This document shows positions 10,288-19,165 of a stretch of DNA of 33,294 bases, piece after piece. Position 1 is the stretch's first letter; each line of letters begins with the position of its first letter. The stretch is taken from NCBI RefSeq assembly GCF_000969605.1, contig NZ_JZUE01000040.1, positions 1 through 33,294 of the forward strand, read 5' to 3'. Position numbers and translations under genes: made by a program. The DNA comes from Aquincola tertiaricarbonis (GTDB taxonomy: Bacteria > Pseudomonadota > Gammaproteobacteria > Burkholderiales > Burkholderiaceae_C). Under the pieces are notes generated by a model. The model was not told the DNA's origin. It ran no database searches and saw only the letters and a program-made list of their open reading frames with translations.

Positions 10288-12300
10288 TTACACCGCTGCG
10301 CCAGACTGGGCCAGATCGTTCACCACCACTTGATTCCTGCCTGCTCGCTTGGCTCGGTAGCACGCGGCGTCGGCCGCCTGCATCACGTGCTCGGCCTCGC
10401 AGATTTGCTGGACGCTCACAACACCGATGCTCGCACCGACCGAAAAGGTGTTTGTTTCCCATCCCAGCACACAGCGGTCCACGGCATCCCGCATCTTCTC
10501 GGCCACCCTGCGCGCTTGTGCGGCAGAGCACCTGGGTAGCAGCGCTGCAAATTCATCGCCTCCAAGCCGCGCCAGTACGTCAGAGTCACGCACGACGCTA
10601 AGCAGGACGGTGGCCACCGCCTTGAGCATCGCATCCCCGGCGGCATGCCCCCCACCGTCATTGACCGCTTTGAACCGGTCAAGGTCGACGTACAGGACAG
10701 CAAACCCTTGCGTTTTGGCGGTTGCACAAGCGTCATCGAGCGCCCGTTCGAAATTGGTTCGATTATTCAATCCCGTGAGCGGATCGTGCGTCGCGGCCCA
10801 GGACAGCTGTTCGCGCTCGCACCGCTCTTGCGTCACATCCTGGAATGTCCAGATGACACCGGCCGATGGGTTGGTTGCATCGACGGCCCGCCCCCTGACC
10901 CGGCACCAGAACGCGCCCGTCAGCGCATGGGCCAACTGCAGTTCGCTCTCAACGCTTCCGACGCGGCTCAGCGCTTGTTGCATCTCCGTCCGAAGCTGGT
11001 CATATCGCCCTGGCGCCGGCGATAAGTGTTGGAGGTTCTGCCCGACGAGCGACTCACGATCGAGCCCCAGCATGGACGCAAGTTCGGAATTGGCCAGAAC
11101 GCACACCTCGTTGCGGGTCAAAGCAATGCCCACCCGCGCATGGTCCATCACCACACTGAGTTGACTCAACATCGCACTGCGCTCGCCATCCTGGCGTTGG
11201 CGATCGGCAATCAAGTCGGAAAACGCACCGACCAGACGTCCAATTTCACCGCCCTCCCGTGGCCAATCGGGCGTGACGTCCGGCAAATCCTTCAAGCGTT
11301 CCACCTCCTCCCGCAGGCGTGTGATCGGCAGCGCGGCGAACCACGACAAGATGCCGGCGAGCACACCGGCCAACAAGCCGGCGACCAAGGCAATGCGCAC
11401 ACCTCGTTGACGGGTCAGTTCCACCGGCTGCAGGGCGACCTGTTCTTCGGCCGTGCGCAACAGCACCCAGTCGGATCCGGGGATGCCGGCCATCGACACA
11501 AAAAAGCCCGGGACACGGCGTGCAATGCCGGTGGTGTCGATTGGCGCGCCGATGTCGAGCCACTCGTCCACGATGTCGCTCAAGCCCGGCGTCAAGCGGG
11601 CCGGCTGCAGGATCTGACGGGAATCGGGATGTGAGAGCACCACGCCTCGGCGGTCGATGACGTACTCCTGCGTGCCGCGGGCCGCCGATCGTGTGGTGAG
11701 GGAGAACATTTCGGCGGCCTGCAGTCGCGAGGTGCCGACCAACATCCCCAAGGGACGTCCCTGCCCATCCCGGGCCACGGCCGGCTGCGCAATCGCCACC
11801 ACGGGGACCTGGAGCACGGGGCTCACCAGCGGCCTGGAGATCACGGGCTGATCGCCCGACATGGCGCGCAGGAAGGTGTCTTCCTTCGCCACATTGACCA
11901 TCCGCCCCCGGGGCACACCCCGCTCCAGGCGAACCAGCTGATCACCACTTGGCGCAATGGCGAGCACGACGTCAAACAGCACATGGATGGACGGCTTGTC
12001 AACCAGGTACCGCTCCAGCGCCTTGGCATCGCTCCAGATGGCGTCCGGTGCGGCCCGCTGTACCGCACCCAATGCCGCCTGCAGCATCGACAGCTTCTCG
12101 CCCAGCAAGGCCGCCGTGCGTTCGGCGTCCGCGGTCTGGCCCTGCGAGATGACCTTGGAGAAGTCAGAAATGGTCGCATCCAAGGCGATCTGCACAGCGC
12201 CCATGGCGCCGGTGATCGCCGTCAACACACTCAGGGCGACGATCTTGAACTTGAGCGTGGCCACTGTCTGCCGCAGGGCGCGGGTGAGCGGGCCAGGCAT
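10288..12300 (-). CDS. Cache-HAMP-PAS diguanylate cyclase (GGDEF)
   Basis: About 670 residues from ATG 12300. It condenses two GTP into cyclic di-GMP. Order: transmembrane helix 1 (about 18-38), periplasmic cache domain (40-295), transmembrane helix 2 (about 301-322), HAMP-like linker (323-370), PAS (385-495) and GGDEF (500-655). The active-site GGDEF is intact at about 580-584, and an RxxD motif (RDSD, 571-574) lies five residues before it, the position of the inhibitory c-di-GMP I-site. It is therefore probably active and product-inhibited. There is no EAL domain. The frame extends to an ATG at 12372, but GGAGG abuts that codon directly and the extra 24 residues are unlike a signal anchor, so 12300 is preferred with moderate certainty. 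It is divergent from hybrid kinase 2, which also has a cache-like sensor. Confidence 0.93.
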   Translation of the reverse strand: MPGPLTRALRQTVATLKFKIVALSVLTAITGAMGAVQIALDATISDFSKVISQGQTADAERTAALLGEKLSMLQAALGAVQRAAPDAIWSDAKALERYLVDKPSIHVLFDVVLAIAPSGDQLVRLERGVPRGRMVNVAKEDTFLRAMSGDQPVISRPLVSPVLQVPVVAIAQPAVARDGQGRPLGMLVGTSRLQAAEMFSLTTRSAARGTQEYVIDRRGVVLSHPDSRQILQPARLTPGLSDIVDEWLDIGAPIDTTGIARRVPGFFVSMAGIPGSDWVLLRTAEEQVALQPVELTRQRGVRIALVAGLLAGVLAGILSWFAALPITRLREEVERLKDLPDVTPDWPREGGEIGRLVGAFSDLIADRQRQDGERSAMLSQLSVVMDHARVGIALTRNEVCVLANSELASMLGLDRESLVGQNLQHLSPAPGRYDQLRTEMQQALSRVGSVESELQLAHALTGAFWCRVRGRAVDATNPSAGVIWTFQDVTQERCEREQLSWAATHDPLTGLNNRTNFERALDDACATAKTQGFAVLYVDLDRFKAVNDGGGHAAGDAMLKAVATVLLSVVRDSDVLARLGGDEFAALLPRCSAAQARRVAEKMRDAVDRCVLGWETNTFSVGASIGVVSVQQICEAEHVMQAADAACYRAKRAGRNQVVVNDLAQSGAAV

Positions 12301-12596
12301 CAGCAGGGAAATGGGCGTCGCATGCCCATCACATCGGCAGTTGCGCTCCGCCCTGAACGCGGAAAATCCCATCCTCCATGTCCTTCGTCAGCTGCGAGTG
12401 CAACGCTGACGTGGGCCGCCGCCGGCGGCGGCCGCCTTCTTGCCGCGGTCGTCCAGCCCGGCGTGGCCATGCAATTTGCCGGACAGGAACGTGCCGCACG
12501 TCACACACGGCAGGGTACATCCCCTATAGAGGCGCAGACCTGACAGCCGAACACGATCCAGGCCCCCCGCACGCAGCGGCCGGCAACCACATCACC
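12301..12596. promoter_or_regulatory. Divergent promoter region between the GGDEF gene and hybrid kinase 2
   Basis: The 296 bases between the two start codons must hold both promoters. Both genes encode membrane proteins with periplasmic cache-type sensors. I could not pick a convincing -35/-10 pair or an operator by eye. Confidence 0.4.
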
Positions 12597-15329
12597 ATGC
12601 GTCGGAAAAACGGTTACCTGCTGTCGCGTCTGCTTTTGATCGTGCTGGCGGTGGCGAGCCCGCTGCTCCTGCTGCTGGGCCTGTCCATCCACGAAGCACG
12701 GCTGGATGCCGAACGCCACGCGTTGGCCGCGCTCAAAGCACGCGCCGATGAGGCAGCGGAGCGGACGGTGGACATCCTGGAGCAGGCAGAGCACCTGATC
12801 AATTTCATGGCCACACGCCAGCGCCTGCGCGAGCTGGATGCCGAAGCCTGTCACAGCTTGGTTGCAGGCATTGCACACCGCGACTCGGCTTACACGAACT
12901 TGGGATTGTTTGACCGCCGTGGCTACCCGGTGTGCACGTCCGCGGCGCGCCAGCGGCGCACCAGCTTCGCGGAGCACGCCTGGTTCCAGTCCGGCATGGC
13001 AGCGAGTGGGCTTTGGCTGAGCGACGCCCTGAAAGGGCCACTCAGCGGCAAGATGGTGCAGTACATGACCCGGCCCGTGTTCAACGACAACGGCGACAAG
13101 GTGGGTCTGATTGCGCTGTCCATCGATCTGCAGGTGTTGAACGCACAACTGCAGGCACTGGTCAGCACACCTCACACGTCGGTGGCGATCCGCAAGGACA
13201 ACAAAACGTTTGTCACCCGGCTGCCCGACCCTGCACGCTGGATGGGGCAACCCATCGTCGATAGTCTGACCCAGGCCGTTGAACTTTCGACCGTGCCAGT
13301 GAGGGTAGGCGTTGGTGTGGATGGTCATGAACGGGCATTCGCCTTGACCCCCATCGCGAAATATGGGCTGGAGGCGGCCGCCGGCATGCCCGCGGCGCAG
13401 GTGTATGTCGAGTCGAACGCGGTGCTTCGGCGCAGCGTGGCAATCGGCGTCATGGGGATTCTGTTGGGTCTCATCGCTGCAATGGGGGCCGCCCGGCGGC
13501 TGACACTCGCCCTGGGCAACATCAGCAGCACCGCCCACGCGCTGCGCCATGGCGTCATGGACGTGCGGGCGGATGCGAACTTGCCCGGGGAGTTCGGGCG
13601 GGTTGCCGAGGAGTTCAACCGCCTGATCGACCGCCAGGTCGAGCACACCGCCTGGGTCCAGCTTTCTGAACAGAAGGCCGTGCGCCTGCGACGGCTGCAC
13701 GAGACGCTGTCAACCACCGGACACGCCATTGCCCATGAGGCCGCGCCAGCCGCGCTCCAGCACGCCGTGTGTGCGGCGTGTGTCAGTACCGGACTGGCAC
13801 ACGCGGCGTGGACCATGCACCGAACCGGTGACTCACCACCGGTGGTCGCGGCACGCTCAGCGAATGCAGACCGGTGGATCGCGCAGGCAGACCAGGTCGC
13901 GGTCTGGACGTCAATTGACAGCGGGACCTCCACAGCCGATCAACCGATGGTGACAGCGCTGGCCGAGGGCCTGCACACCGTGTTCGTCCCGGTTCTAGCG
14001 GTGGCCGGTACGTCGACCGCCCTGCTGCTGGTGCTTCACCCGGACGACGCCGCTGACAGGGACCTCCTGCGCAGTCTTGCCGAGCTGGGCCGCACCCTCG
14101 CGTTTGGTTTGCACCAGGAGCACGACCGACGTGCGCGCGCCGACTTGGCAGGCGCCCAGGCGGCCAATCAAGCCAAGAGCGCTTTTCTCTCCCATGTCAG
14201 CCACGAGCTGAGAACGCCATTGAACGCGGTGCTGGGCTTTGCACAACTGGGACAAGGCTGCCAGGGCGCACGCACCGACCGTCAACTCCACGGCCACCTA
14301 GGCCATATCATCAGCGCCGGCCGCCATCTCCAACTGCTGATTGACGACCTGATGGACCTGTCCAGGATCGAGACCGGACGGTTGTCCGTGACGCCCCACC
14401 GACTGCACCTCTCCGACCTGCTGCGCGCCACCTTGGAGCTGCACAAGCCGTCGGCCGCCGAGCACGGGGTGGCCTTGCGGCTTGCGCTCGACTTGCATGT
14501 GACCATCCGCTCTGACGCCTTCCGGCTGCGTCAGGTGTTGAACAACCTGATCTCAAACGCCATCAAGTACAACCGGCGGGGCGGCGAGGTGTGGCTGGCC
14601 GCGCACCAAGTGGACACGGACGTCGTTATCGAGGTGCGGGAATCGGGGCAAGGCATGTCGGAAGCGCAGGTGGCGCACCTGTTCGAAGCTTTCAACCGGG
14701 TTGGTCGGGAGAACAGCGGCATTGACGGCACCGGCATCGGACTCTTCATCACCAAGCGTGTCGTGCAATTGCTGGGCGGTACGTTGCATGTGCACAGCAC
14801 CGAAGGTGCCGGCACCACGGTCACGGTGTTGCTGGAAGGCACCGAGCCCGCACCCGCCACCACGACAGCCACATCCCTGCCCGACACCGCTGAAGCGATC
14901 CCCACCGACGTATCCGGACAAGTGCTGTACATCGAAGACAACGCCGTCAATGCGCTGCTGCTCGAACATTGGTGCGCCCAGCACACATCGGCCCAACTGC
15001 GTGTGGCCGAGGATGGCGCCACCGGCCTGCAGGCAGCAGCGACGCAGCAGCCAGACCTGGTGCTCCTGGACATGCACTTGCCCGACATGGCGGGCATGGA
15101 GGTGCTTCGCCGCCTCAAGGCTACCGTCCAGACCTCGTCGATACCGGTGGTGGTACTTTCCGCCAGTGGCACGGTCCACGAGATCCAGGCCGCTCGCGAC
15201 GCCGGCGCCTCGGCCTATTGGACCAAACCGATTGACTTCACCGAGTTGCGTGTTCGCATCGCGGAGCATCTTGCGGCAGCGACACCGGCGCGATCACGCA
15301 CCACCCACGGATCGCGAACTGAAGCGTGA
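12597..15329 (+). CDS. Cache-HAMP-GAF-like hybrid histidine kinase with receiver (hybrid kinase 2)
   Basis: 910-residue membrane kinase. Order: transmembrane helix 1 (about 8-28), periplasmic cache sensor (30-270), transmembrane helix 2 (about 280-300), HAMP (300-350), GAF-like domain (360-495), HisKA with His536 in SHELRTPLNA, HATPase_c (about 640-755) and receiver (775-895) with Asp825 in LLDMHLPDMAG, Ser in VLSASG and Lys in YWTKPID. The N box (NNLISNAIKYN) and G2 box (GTGIGLFIT) are canonical. The G1 box reads ESGQG, with Glu682 where nearly all kinases have Asp. The open frame extends upstream to 12378, but ATG 12597 directly precedes the signal anchor and is chosen. There is no clear Shine-Dalgarno. 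The kinase and receiver parts are clearly paralogous to hybrid kinase 3. Confidence 0.93.
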   Translation: MRRKNGYLLSRLLLIVLAVASPLLLLLGLSIHEARLDAERHALAALKARADEAAERTVDILEQAEHLINFMATRQRLRELDAEACHSLVAGIAHRDSAYTNLGLFDRRGYPVCTSAARQRRTSFAEHAWFQSGMAASGLWLSDALKGPLSGKMVQYMTRPVFNDNGDKVGLIALSIDLQVLNAQLQALVSTPHTSVAIRKDNKTFVTRLPDPARWMGQPIVDSLTQAVELSTVPVRVGVGVDGHERAFALTPIAKYGLEAAAGMPAAQVYVESNAVLRRSVAIGVMGILLGLIAAMGAARRLTLALGNISSTAHALRHGVMDVRADANLPGEFGRVAEEFNRLIDRQVEHTAWVQLSEQKAVRLRRLHETLSTTGHAIAHEAAPAALQHAVCAACVSTGLAHAAWTMHRTGDSPPVVAARSANADRWIAQADQVAVWTSIDSGTSTADQPMVTALAEGLHTVFVPVLAVAGTSTALLLVLHPDDAADRDLLRSLAELGRTLAFGLHQEHDRRARADLAGAQAANQAKSAFLSHVSHELRTPLNAVLGFAQLGQGCQGARTDRQLHGHLGHIISAGRHLQLLIDDLMDLSRIETGRLSVTPHRLHLSDLLRATLELHKPSAAEHGVALRLALDLHVTIRSDAFRLRQVLNNLISNAIKYNRRGGEVWLAAHQVDTDVVIEVRESGQGMSEAQVAHLFEAFNRVGRENSGIDGTGIGLFITKRVVQLLGGTLHVHSTEGAGTTVTVLLEGTEPAPATTTATSLPDTAEAIPTDVSGQVLYIEDNAVNALLLEHWCAQHTSAQLRVAEDGATGLQAAATQQPDLVLLDMHLPDMAGMEVLRRLKATVQTSSIPVVVLSASGTVHEIQAARDAGASAYWTKPIDFTELRVRIAEHLAAATPARSRTTHGSRTEA

Positions 15330-15678
15330 GCGGCTGAGCCGACAGTTGCGGCCAAACGACCTGCGCGCCCTGAGGCGCCGGGACCGCCTGGCGGCACAGC
15401 ACAAGATGAGCTAGCGCATCGATGACACATCCACGGGCTACGCCGCCGTCCGCCCCGAGCGCGCGCCCCGTCGTGCGCCCAGGCGCTTCGGCAAGCTGGC
15501 TAGGCCAGAGCAAGACACCCGTGCAGCCGGGCGAAAGCGCTATCGCTGGCGGACCATTCACGCAATGCCCACAAAGCGGTGTATTGAGGACTTCCCTAGT
15601 TCATGGGAGAGCCTGTCAGCCTTGTGCGAGTCACAGTAGACCTTGCCCGCAGCGAAGCGGTCGAGAAAGGTGCTGCTC
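15330..15678. other. Gene-free stretch before the PEP-CTERM gene
   Basis: About 350 bases. No gene or hairpin recognised. The PEP-CTERM promoter should be here. Confidence 0.45.
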
Positions 15679-16356
15679 ATGATCAACGCGCTGAGGATTG
15701 CAGCGGTCTTGCTCACGCTGAATCCGGTAGTCCTCCCTGCGGCCCCCGCCCAGACCTTTGCCTCCGAGATCACCAACTACTTCAGGGGCGAGGCGTTCGG
15801 GTCGTTGCCAGGGCGTTGGTATGGAAGCTCTTCCGCAGACAACTTTGCAGTGGTCCCCATCACCGAGTTTGAGATCGAGGAAGCGGTGCTTGGCGCTCCG
15901 GACTTGCGCTTCGTTGCACTTCCAGGCGTTGGCGAGCAAGCGCTGGGCGGCGCGTTTCGCGGCGCGTATGTCGAGGTCGCCTTTGATCGCACATTTGACG
16001 CGAACACCGTGGTCACCGTTTATGAGACGTTACGCGATCATGAAGAAGCAGTCATCTGGCTGTGGTACGCCAACGGCACCTTCGAGCAGCTTCGTACCGA
16101 TCCTGCCGTCAAAGGGGACGCGGTCTCATTTGACCTTCGTCCCTATGCTGGATTCCTTGCAAACAACGGCGGTGCGTTCACTCGAATCGGCATCGGGGGG
16201 TTGGACGAAGGTGGCTCCGTGAAGGGATTCGACTTGGATGCGATTGCGATTTCACCCGTGCCGGAACCTGCCACTTGGATGCTTCTCGGCCTGGGGACGT
16301 TCGCCATCGCTACGTTCCTCAAACACCAGCGGCCACGTGCAGTGCCGCTATCCTGA
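15679..16356 (+). CDS. PEP-CTERM sorting-domain secreted protein
   Basis: 225-residue exported protein. The N-terminal signal peptide (hydrophobic about residues 4-23, small residues near 24-30) is followed by a beta-rich domain of unknown function. The C-terminal sorting signal has the PEP motif (VPEPATWMLLGLG, Pro195-Glu196-Pro197), a short transmembrane helix and a basic tail (KHQR). Such proteins are processed by an exosortase (EpsH/XrtA family) and are linked to exopolysaccharide or biofilm in beta- and gammaproteobacteria; no exosortase gene is in this window. Start ATG 15679 is chosen because GAGAAAGG at 15663-15670 is a good ribosome-binding site and the signal peptide follows. An in-frame TTG at 15643 is less likely. 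The central domain was not recognised. Confidence 0.88.
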   Translation: MINALRIAAVLLTLNPVVLPAAPAQTFASEITNYFRGEAFGSLPGRWYGSSSADNFAVVPITEFEIEEAVLGAPDLRFVALPGVGEQALGGAFRGAYVEVAFDRTFDANTVVTVYETLRDHEEAVIWLWYANGTFEQLRTDPAVKGDAVSFDLRPYAGFLANNGGAFTRIGIGGLDEGGSVKGFDLDAIAISPVPEPATWMLLGLGTFAIATFLKHQRPRAVPLS

Positions 16357-16500
16357 GCGACGGTAACCGCAGACTGTTCCGCAGTCATTTCACAGCTTGG
16401 GCATGTGCTTCCCAATCCGACCGCCCTTTGACGAAATGGATCTCGTGCTGTTGCTAATATCAGCGGCGCTCGCAAGGCCGCAAGTGGTCAGAAATGCGGC

Positions 16501-17307
16501 ATGGTCCTTTACGCACCAAGGCAAGTGCTGAACATGCCCTTTGATGCGCAAGCCGATGCCCCGGTGGCAGCGCTGGATAGTGCCGGTGCTATAGATCTGG
16601 CAGGAAAAGCGTCTCACTGGGGTAACACGGGCTGGTCCGAAGGAACGTCGGCGGTTGACGCACCTTCCCATAACGCCCTGGCGACCAGCAATACAGTTCT
16701 TCCGGTGATCTAAGAAGAACTGGAGATGGGTAAACGCGAAGTTTGCACCGGGGGTATACGAGTATTCTCACGCATCGTCGAACCGCCCTTCTCAAAAAGC
16801 GTGGAGCTGCGCAGCGAGCACGCAGAAGTGCAGGGCCGGCCTGTGCACCCCCCGGTTACAGCAGGCGACCTTGAGGCGATGGCCGATCGGACCATCGTGG
16901 CCAAGGAGACAGCGGAACGTGCCGTCATCTCGACGGCGCGCGTCGTCACGAGGTCACCGTAGCCAAGACGGTCCAACAGCGGACGGAGCAAATCCACGAG
17001 ACGCTGCGCAGTACCGAAGTGGAAGCCGAGCGCTTGTCCGACGCAGGGCTAGGCAGCGGGACTCGGGCCGACTGGCTCTTTCACGACCACTTCAAGGCAA
17101 CGTATGCCGCCACCGGGACTACCTTCGAGCGATACGCCCCAGCCTATGCGTACAGTGCTGCGCTGAGGGACGACCGCCGCTACAGCGGCCGCGAATCGGG
17201 GACCATGGAACCAGAGATTCGCAGCGACTGGGAAACGCACCACCCGACAGTGCGTGGACCGGTTCGAGGGCGCCGTCCAACACGCTTGGCACAGCGCTAC
17301 GCGCTAG
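16501..17307 (+). pseudogene. Broken DUF2382 (YsnF/AvaK-type) stress-protein gene
   Basis: Joining frames recovers a whole protein. The 16501 frame gives DSAGAIDLAGKASHWGNTGW, then TAA at 16711-16713 where relatives encode Gln before EELEMGKREV. The frame continues with the DUF2382 core (GGIRVFSRIVE, RTIVAKETAERAVIS). One base is missing near 16948; restoring it gives VVDEVTVAKTVQQRT. The usual C-terminal WxFHDHFKATY and YAPAYAYSAALRDD repeats follow. Two further missing bases near 17245 and 17258 restore HPDSAWDRFEGAVQHAW and a TAG at 17305-17307. The N-terminus before 16501 is not recognisable. DUF2382 proteins are general-stress proteins of unknown biochemistry. A nonsense codon plus three frameshifts make this a dead gene. 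Its neighbour at 17378 is of a family often found with it. Confidence 0.87.
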
Positions 17308-17377
17308 CAACCAGCCGCGGGAAGGTCGCTGCAGTGACCTTACCCTGAGGCAAGCCTTCGCGAGTAGCGCTAACTGT

Positions 17378-18403
17378 TCATTGCGCTCGACGCGTCAAGA
17401 CCATCGGTTCGGCGTGATGACGACTGGCCCCCTGCTTGCCGCCTAGCGCCGCACCGATCGCACCAAGGAGCAAAGCAAGCGCCGCACCGAGGGAAGCCTG
17501 CGACGAGGCCTTCGCAGTGGCGTCGGCGACTTCCCGTGTCTTCGCCTCCGCCTCGCCCTTCTGCTGTTCCCACTTGACGCGCAGCTGCTGGTACGACGTG
17601 ATCCATCCATCCACACGTTGCTCTGCTTCCCGGCGGTCCAGCCCGGCTCGGCTCATGACCACGTTCACGGCAGCCTCACGATCGGCCTGGTCCACAGCGT
17701 TCCCGCCCGACGCCATGATTCGTTGGAGGACCGTCTGCAACTCGGCAGTCTCGGACTCCGCCGCCCCACTGGCCTCAGCGCGTGTGAGGTCACCTGCGGC
17801 GGAAGCCGCCTGGCCCTGAATCGAACGCGGTGCAAGCGCCGGATTTCCGGTTTGCGAGAGCAGCCGCTGGACTTGTGACTTCACGTCGCTCATCGATAAA
17901 CCGCTGGCCTCCACTTGCTGCTTCGCCGCGTCGGTCAGCGGGCCTGCGGCAGCCGCTGCCCCACTAGCGGTGACGGTGGCGGCCGTTCCCACAACGCTGG
18001 CACCGCCCCGGACCACGGAGCCAATCAACGAGCTCAACAGGTAAACCGCAAGCAGCGTGGCAACGCCCCACGCCAACAGGCCGTGCAGCATGGCGTCCAT
18101 TCGGTTAGATGAACCTGACAAATGACCGGCCACCCATCCACCCGCAAACAAGGCGATCAGGCTCGACAGCGCCCACCATAGGGCCGCCCCGACTCCGAAG
18201 CTCGATGCCTGCGGGGAACCGTTGGCCCGCAAGGGATCGAGAGTACTCAGTCCGATGCCGGCGCCCAGCAGGCTCAACAGCAACTGCAGCACCACTGCGA
18301 TCACCATGCCGGCCAGCACCGCCCCCCACACCACACGCTTGTGGGCATCGATGGGATGCAAACCCTCTGGCAGCGCTGCGGAACTTGCGAATGTGGTGGT
18401 CAT
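17378..18403 (-). CDS. PhnA-like multi-pass membrane protein
   Basis: 341-residue inner-membrane protein. Hydrophobic segments lie near residues 25-50, 70-95 and 105-130, followed by an Ala/Gly-rich soluble or peripheral region (about 140-300) with long helices rich in Gln/Glu/Ala, and a last hydrophobic segment (ASLGAALALLLGAIGAALGG) near the C-terminus. Database relatives are annotated 'PhnA-like' for historical reasons; there is no evidence for a phosphonate role, and the function is unknown. ATG 18403 is chosen because AGGAGA lies six bases upstream (complement strand of 18409-18415); the open frame continues to 18469. It converges on the broken DUF2382 gene. Relatives commonly sit beside DUF2382 and other envelope-stress genes, so a stress role is inferred. 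Confidence 0.72.
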   Translation of the reverse strand: MTTTFASSAALPEGLHPIDAHKRVVWGAVLAGMVIAVVLQLLLSLLGAGIGLSTLDPLRANGSPQASSFGVGAALWWALSSLIALFAGGWVAGHLSGSSNRMDAMLHGLLAWGVATLLAVYLLSSLIGSVVRGGASVVGTAATVTASGAAAAAGPLTDAAKQQVEASGLSMSDVKSQVQRLLSQTGNPALAPRSIQGQAASAAGDLTRAEASGAAESETAELQTVLQRIMASGGNAVDQADREAAVNVVMSRAGLDRREAEQRVDGWITSYQQLRVKWEQQKGEAEAKTREVADATAKASSQASLGAALALLLGAIGAALGGKQGASRHHAEPMVLTRRAQ

Positions 18404-19165
18404 GGTATCTCCTGGTAGCAAAGAGAGGTGCAGCAAGGCGACTCGAGTGCTCTGTTGAGTCGACTGCAAAGAGGATGCGCACCGTGTTCTTCACAGTCTC
18501 ACGGAACCGGTCCCGATGATGTAGGACGGGCGGCCCCTCATAGGACAGGCAGGCAGCCACCGGCACTACACACAACCGGAACAACGTACACGCACCGCAC
18601 TGCGCTGCGCCAGATGCAAGCGTTAATAACCGCTGCACAACCCCAAGCACCTGCCGCGCTCCGGGCGACCAAGCTAAAACGCCGTGGCAATGAGTGAACT
18701 ACCCGCCGAGTCGCCGCGTCGCCGCGTTCCACGGCTTCCGGATGGACGGTGCAAGCTCGCAGACGGTGACCTGGTGCGGCCAGGCAGCGGGCAGCCGGTG
18801 GTTGACATTGGTGGCGGTTCCCCGCTGCAATATTGCACTGAAGCGTACGACCGGAACGAGCATCGTCAGGTCCCGAACGGACGCAGGCGAACAAGGGGGA
18901 AGCCCAAGGAGCCCCTTTGGGAAAATCGCGTGTCACTGCGCGATGGAGAGCATGCTCAGTGAACGTTTTGCGCCGATCGGTCGAGCAACACCGTCGAGTG
19001 CGTCGTTACCGCGGCAACGCCCACGGTCATTCCGGCTGCTGAAGCATGCCGCCGGCAACAGCACACCATCACGCGCCCTAACCAGCTCGGCGACCAGTGC
19101 CGCTCAAAGACGGGGCTTGTGGTGGCGGGCAGTCGACTGTCTCCATCGACGGCGCCCGCCGAGGT
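18404..19165. other. Sparse stretch with one weak small ORF
   Basis: About 760 bases. The only candidate is the ORF at 18690-18962, listed separately. No RNA gene or terminator recognised. Confidence 0.4.
18690..18962 (+). CDS. Possible DUF2158-like small protein (weak)
   Basis: A 90-residue ORF from ATG 18690. Residues around KLADGDLVRPGSGQPVVDIG resemble the start of DUF2158 (YodC-like) proteins, which begin with a GD-V-RLKSGGP motif. YDRNEHRQV further on resembles their C-terminal half, but the spacing is too long and the Cys-x-Trp between them is lost. No strong ribosome-binding site is present. It may be a decayed gene or a chance ORF. Confidence 0.25.
   Translation: MSELPAESPRRRVPRLPDGRCKLADGDLVRPGSGQPVVDIGGGSPLQYCTEAYDRNEHRQVPNGRRRTRGKPKEPLWENRVSLRDGEHAQ

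Noticed and set aside
9638-10601. Long open frames on both strands over the convergent region
   Set aside because: They overlap each other and the end of the diguanylate cyclase gene, and their composition is random.
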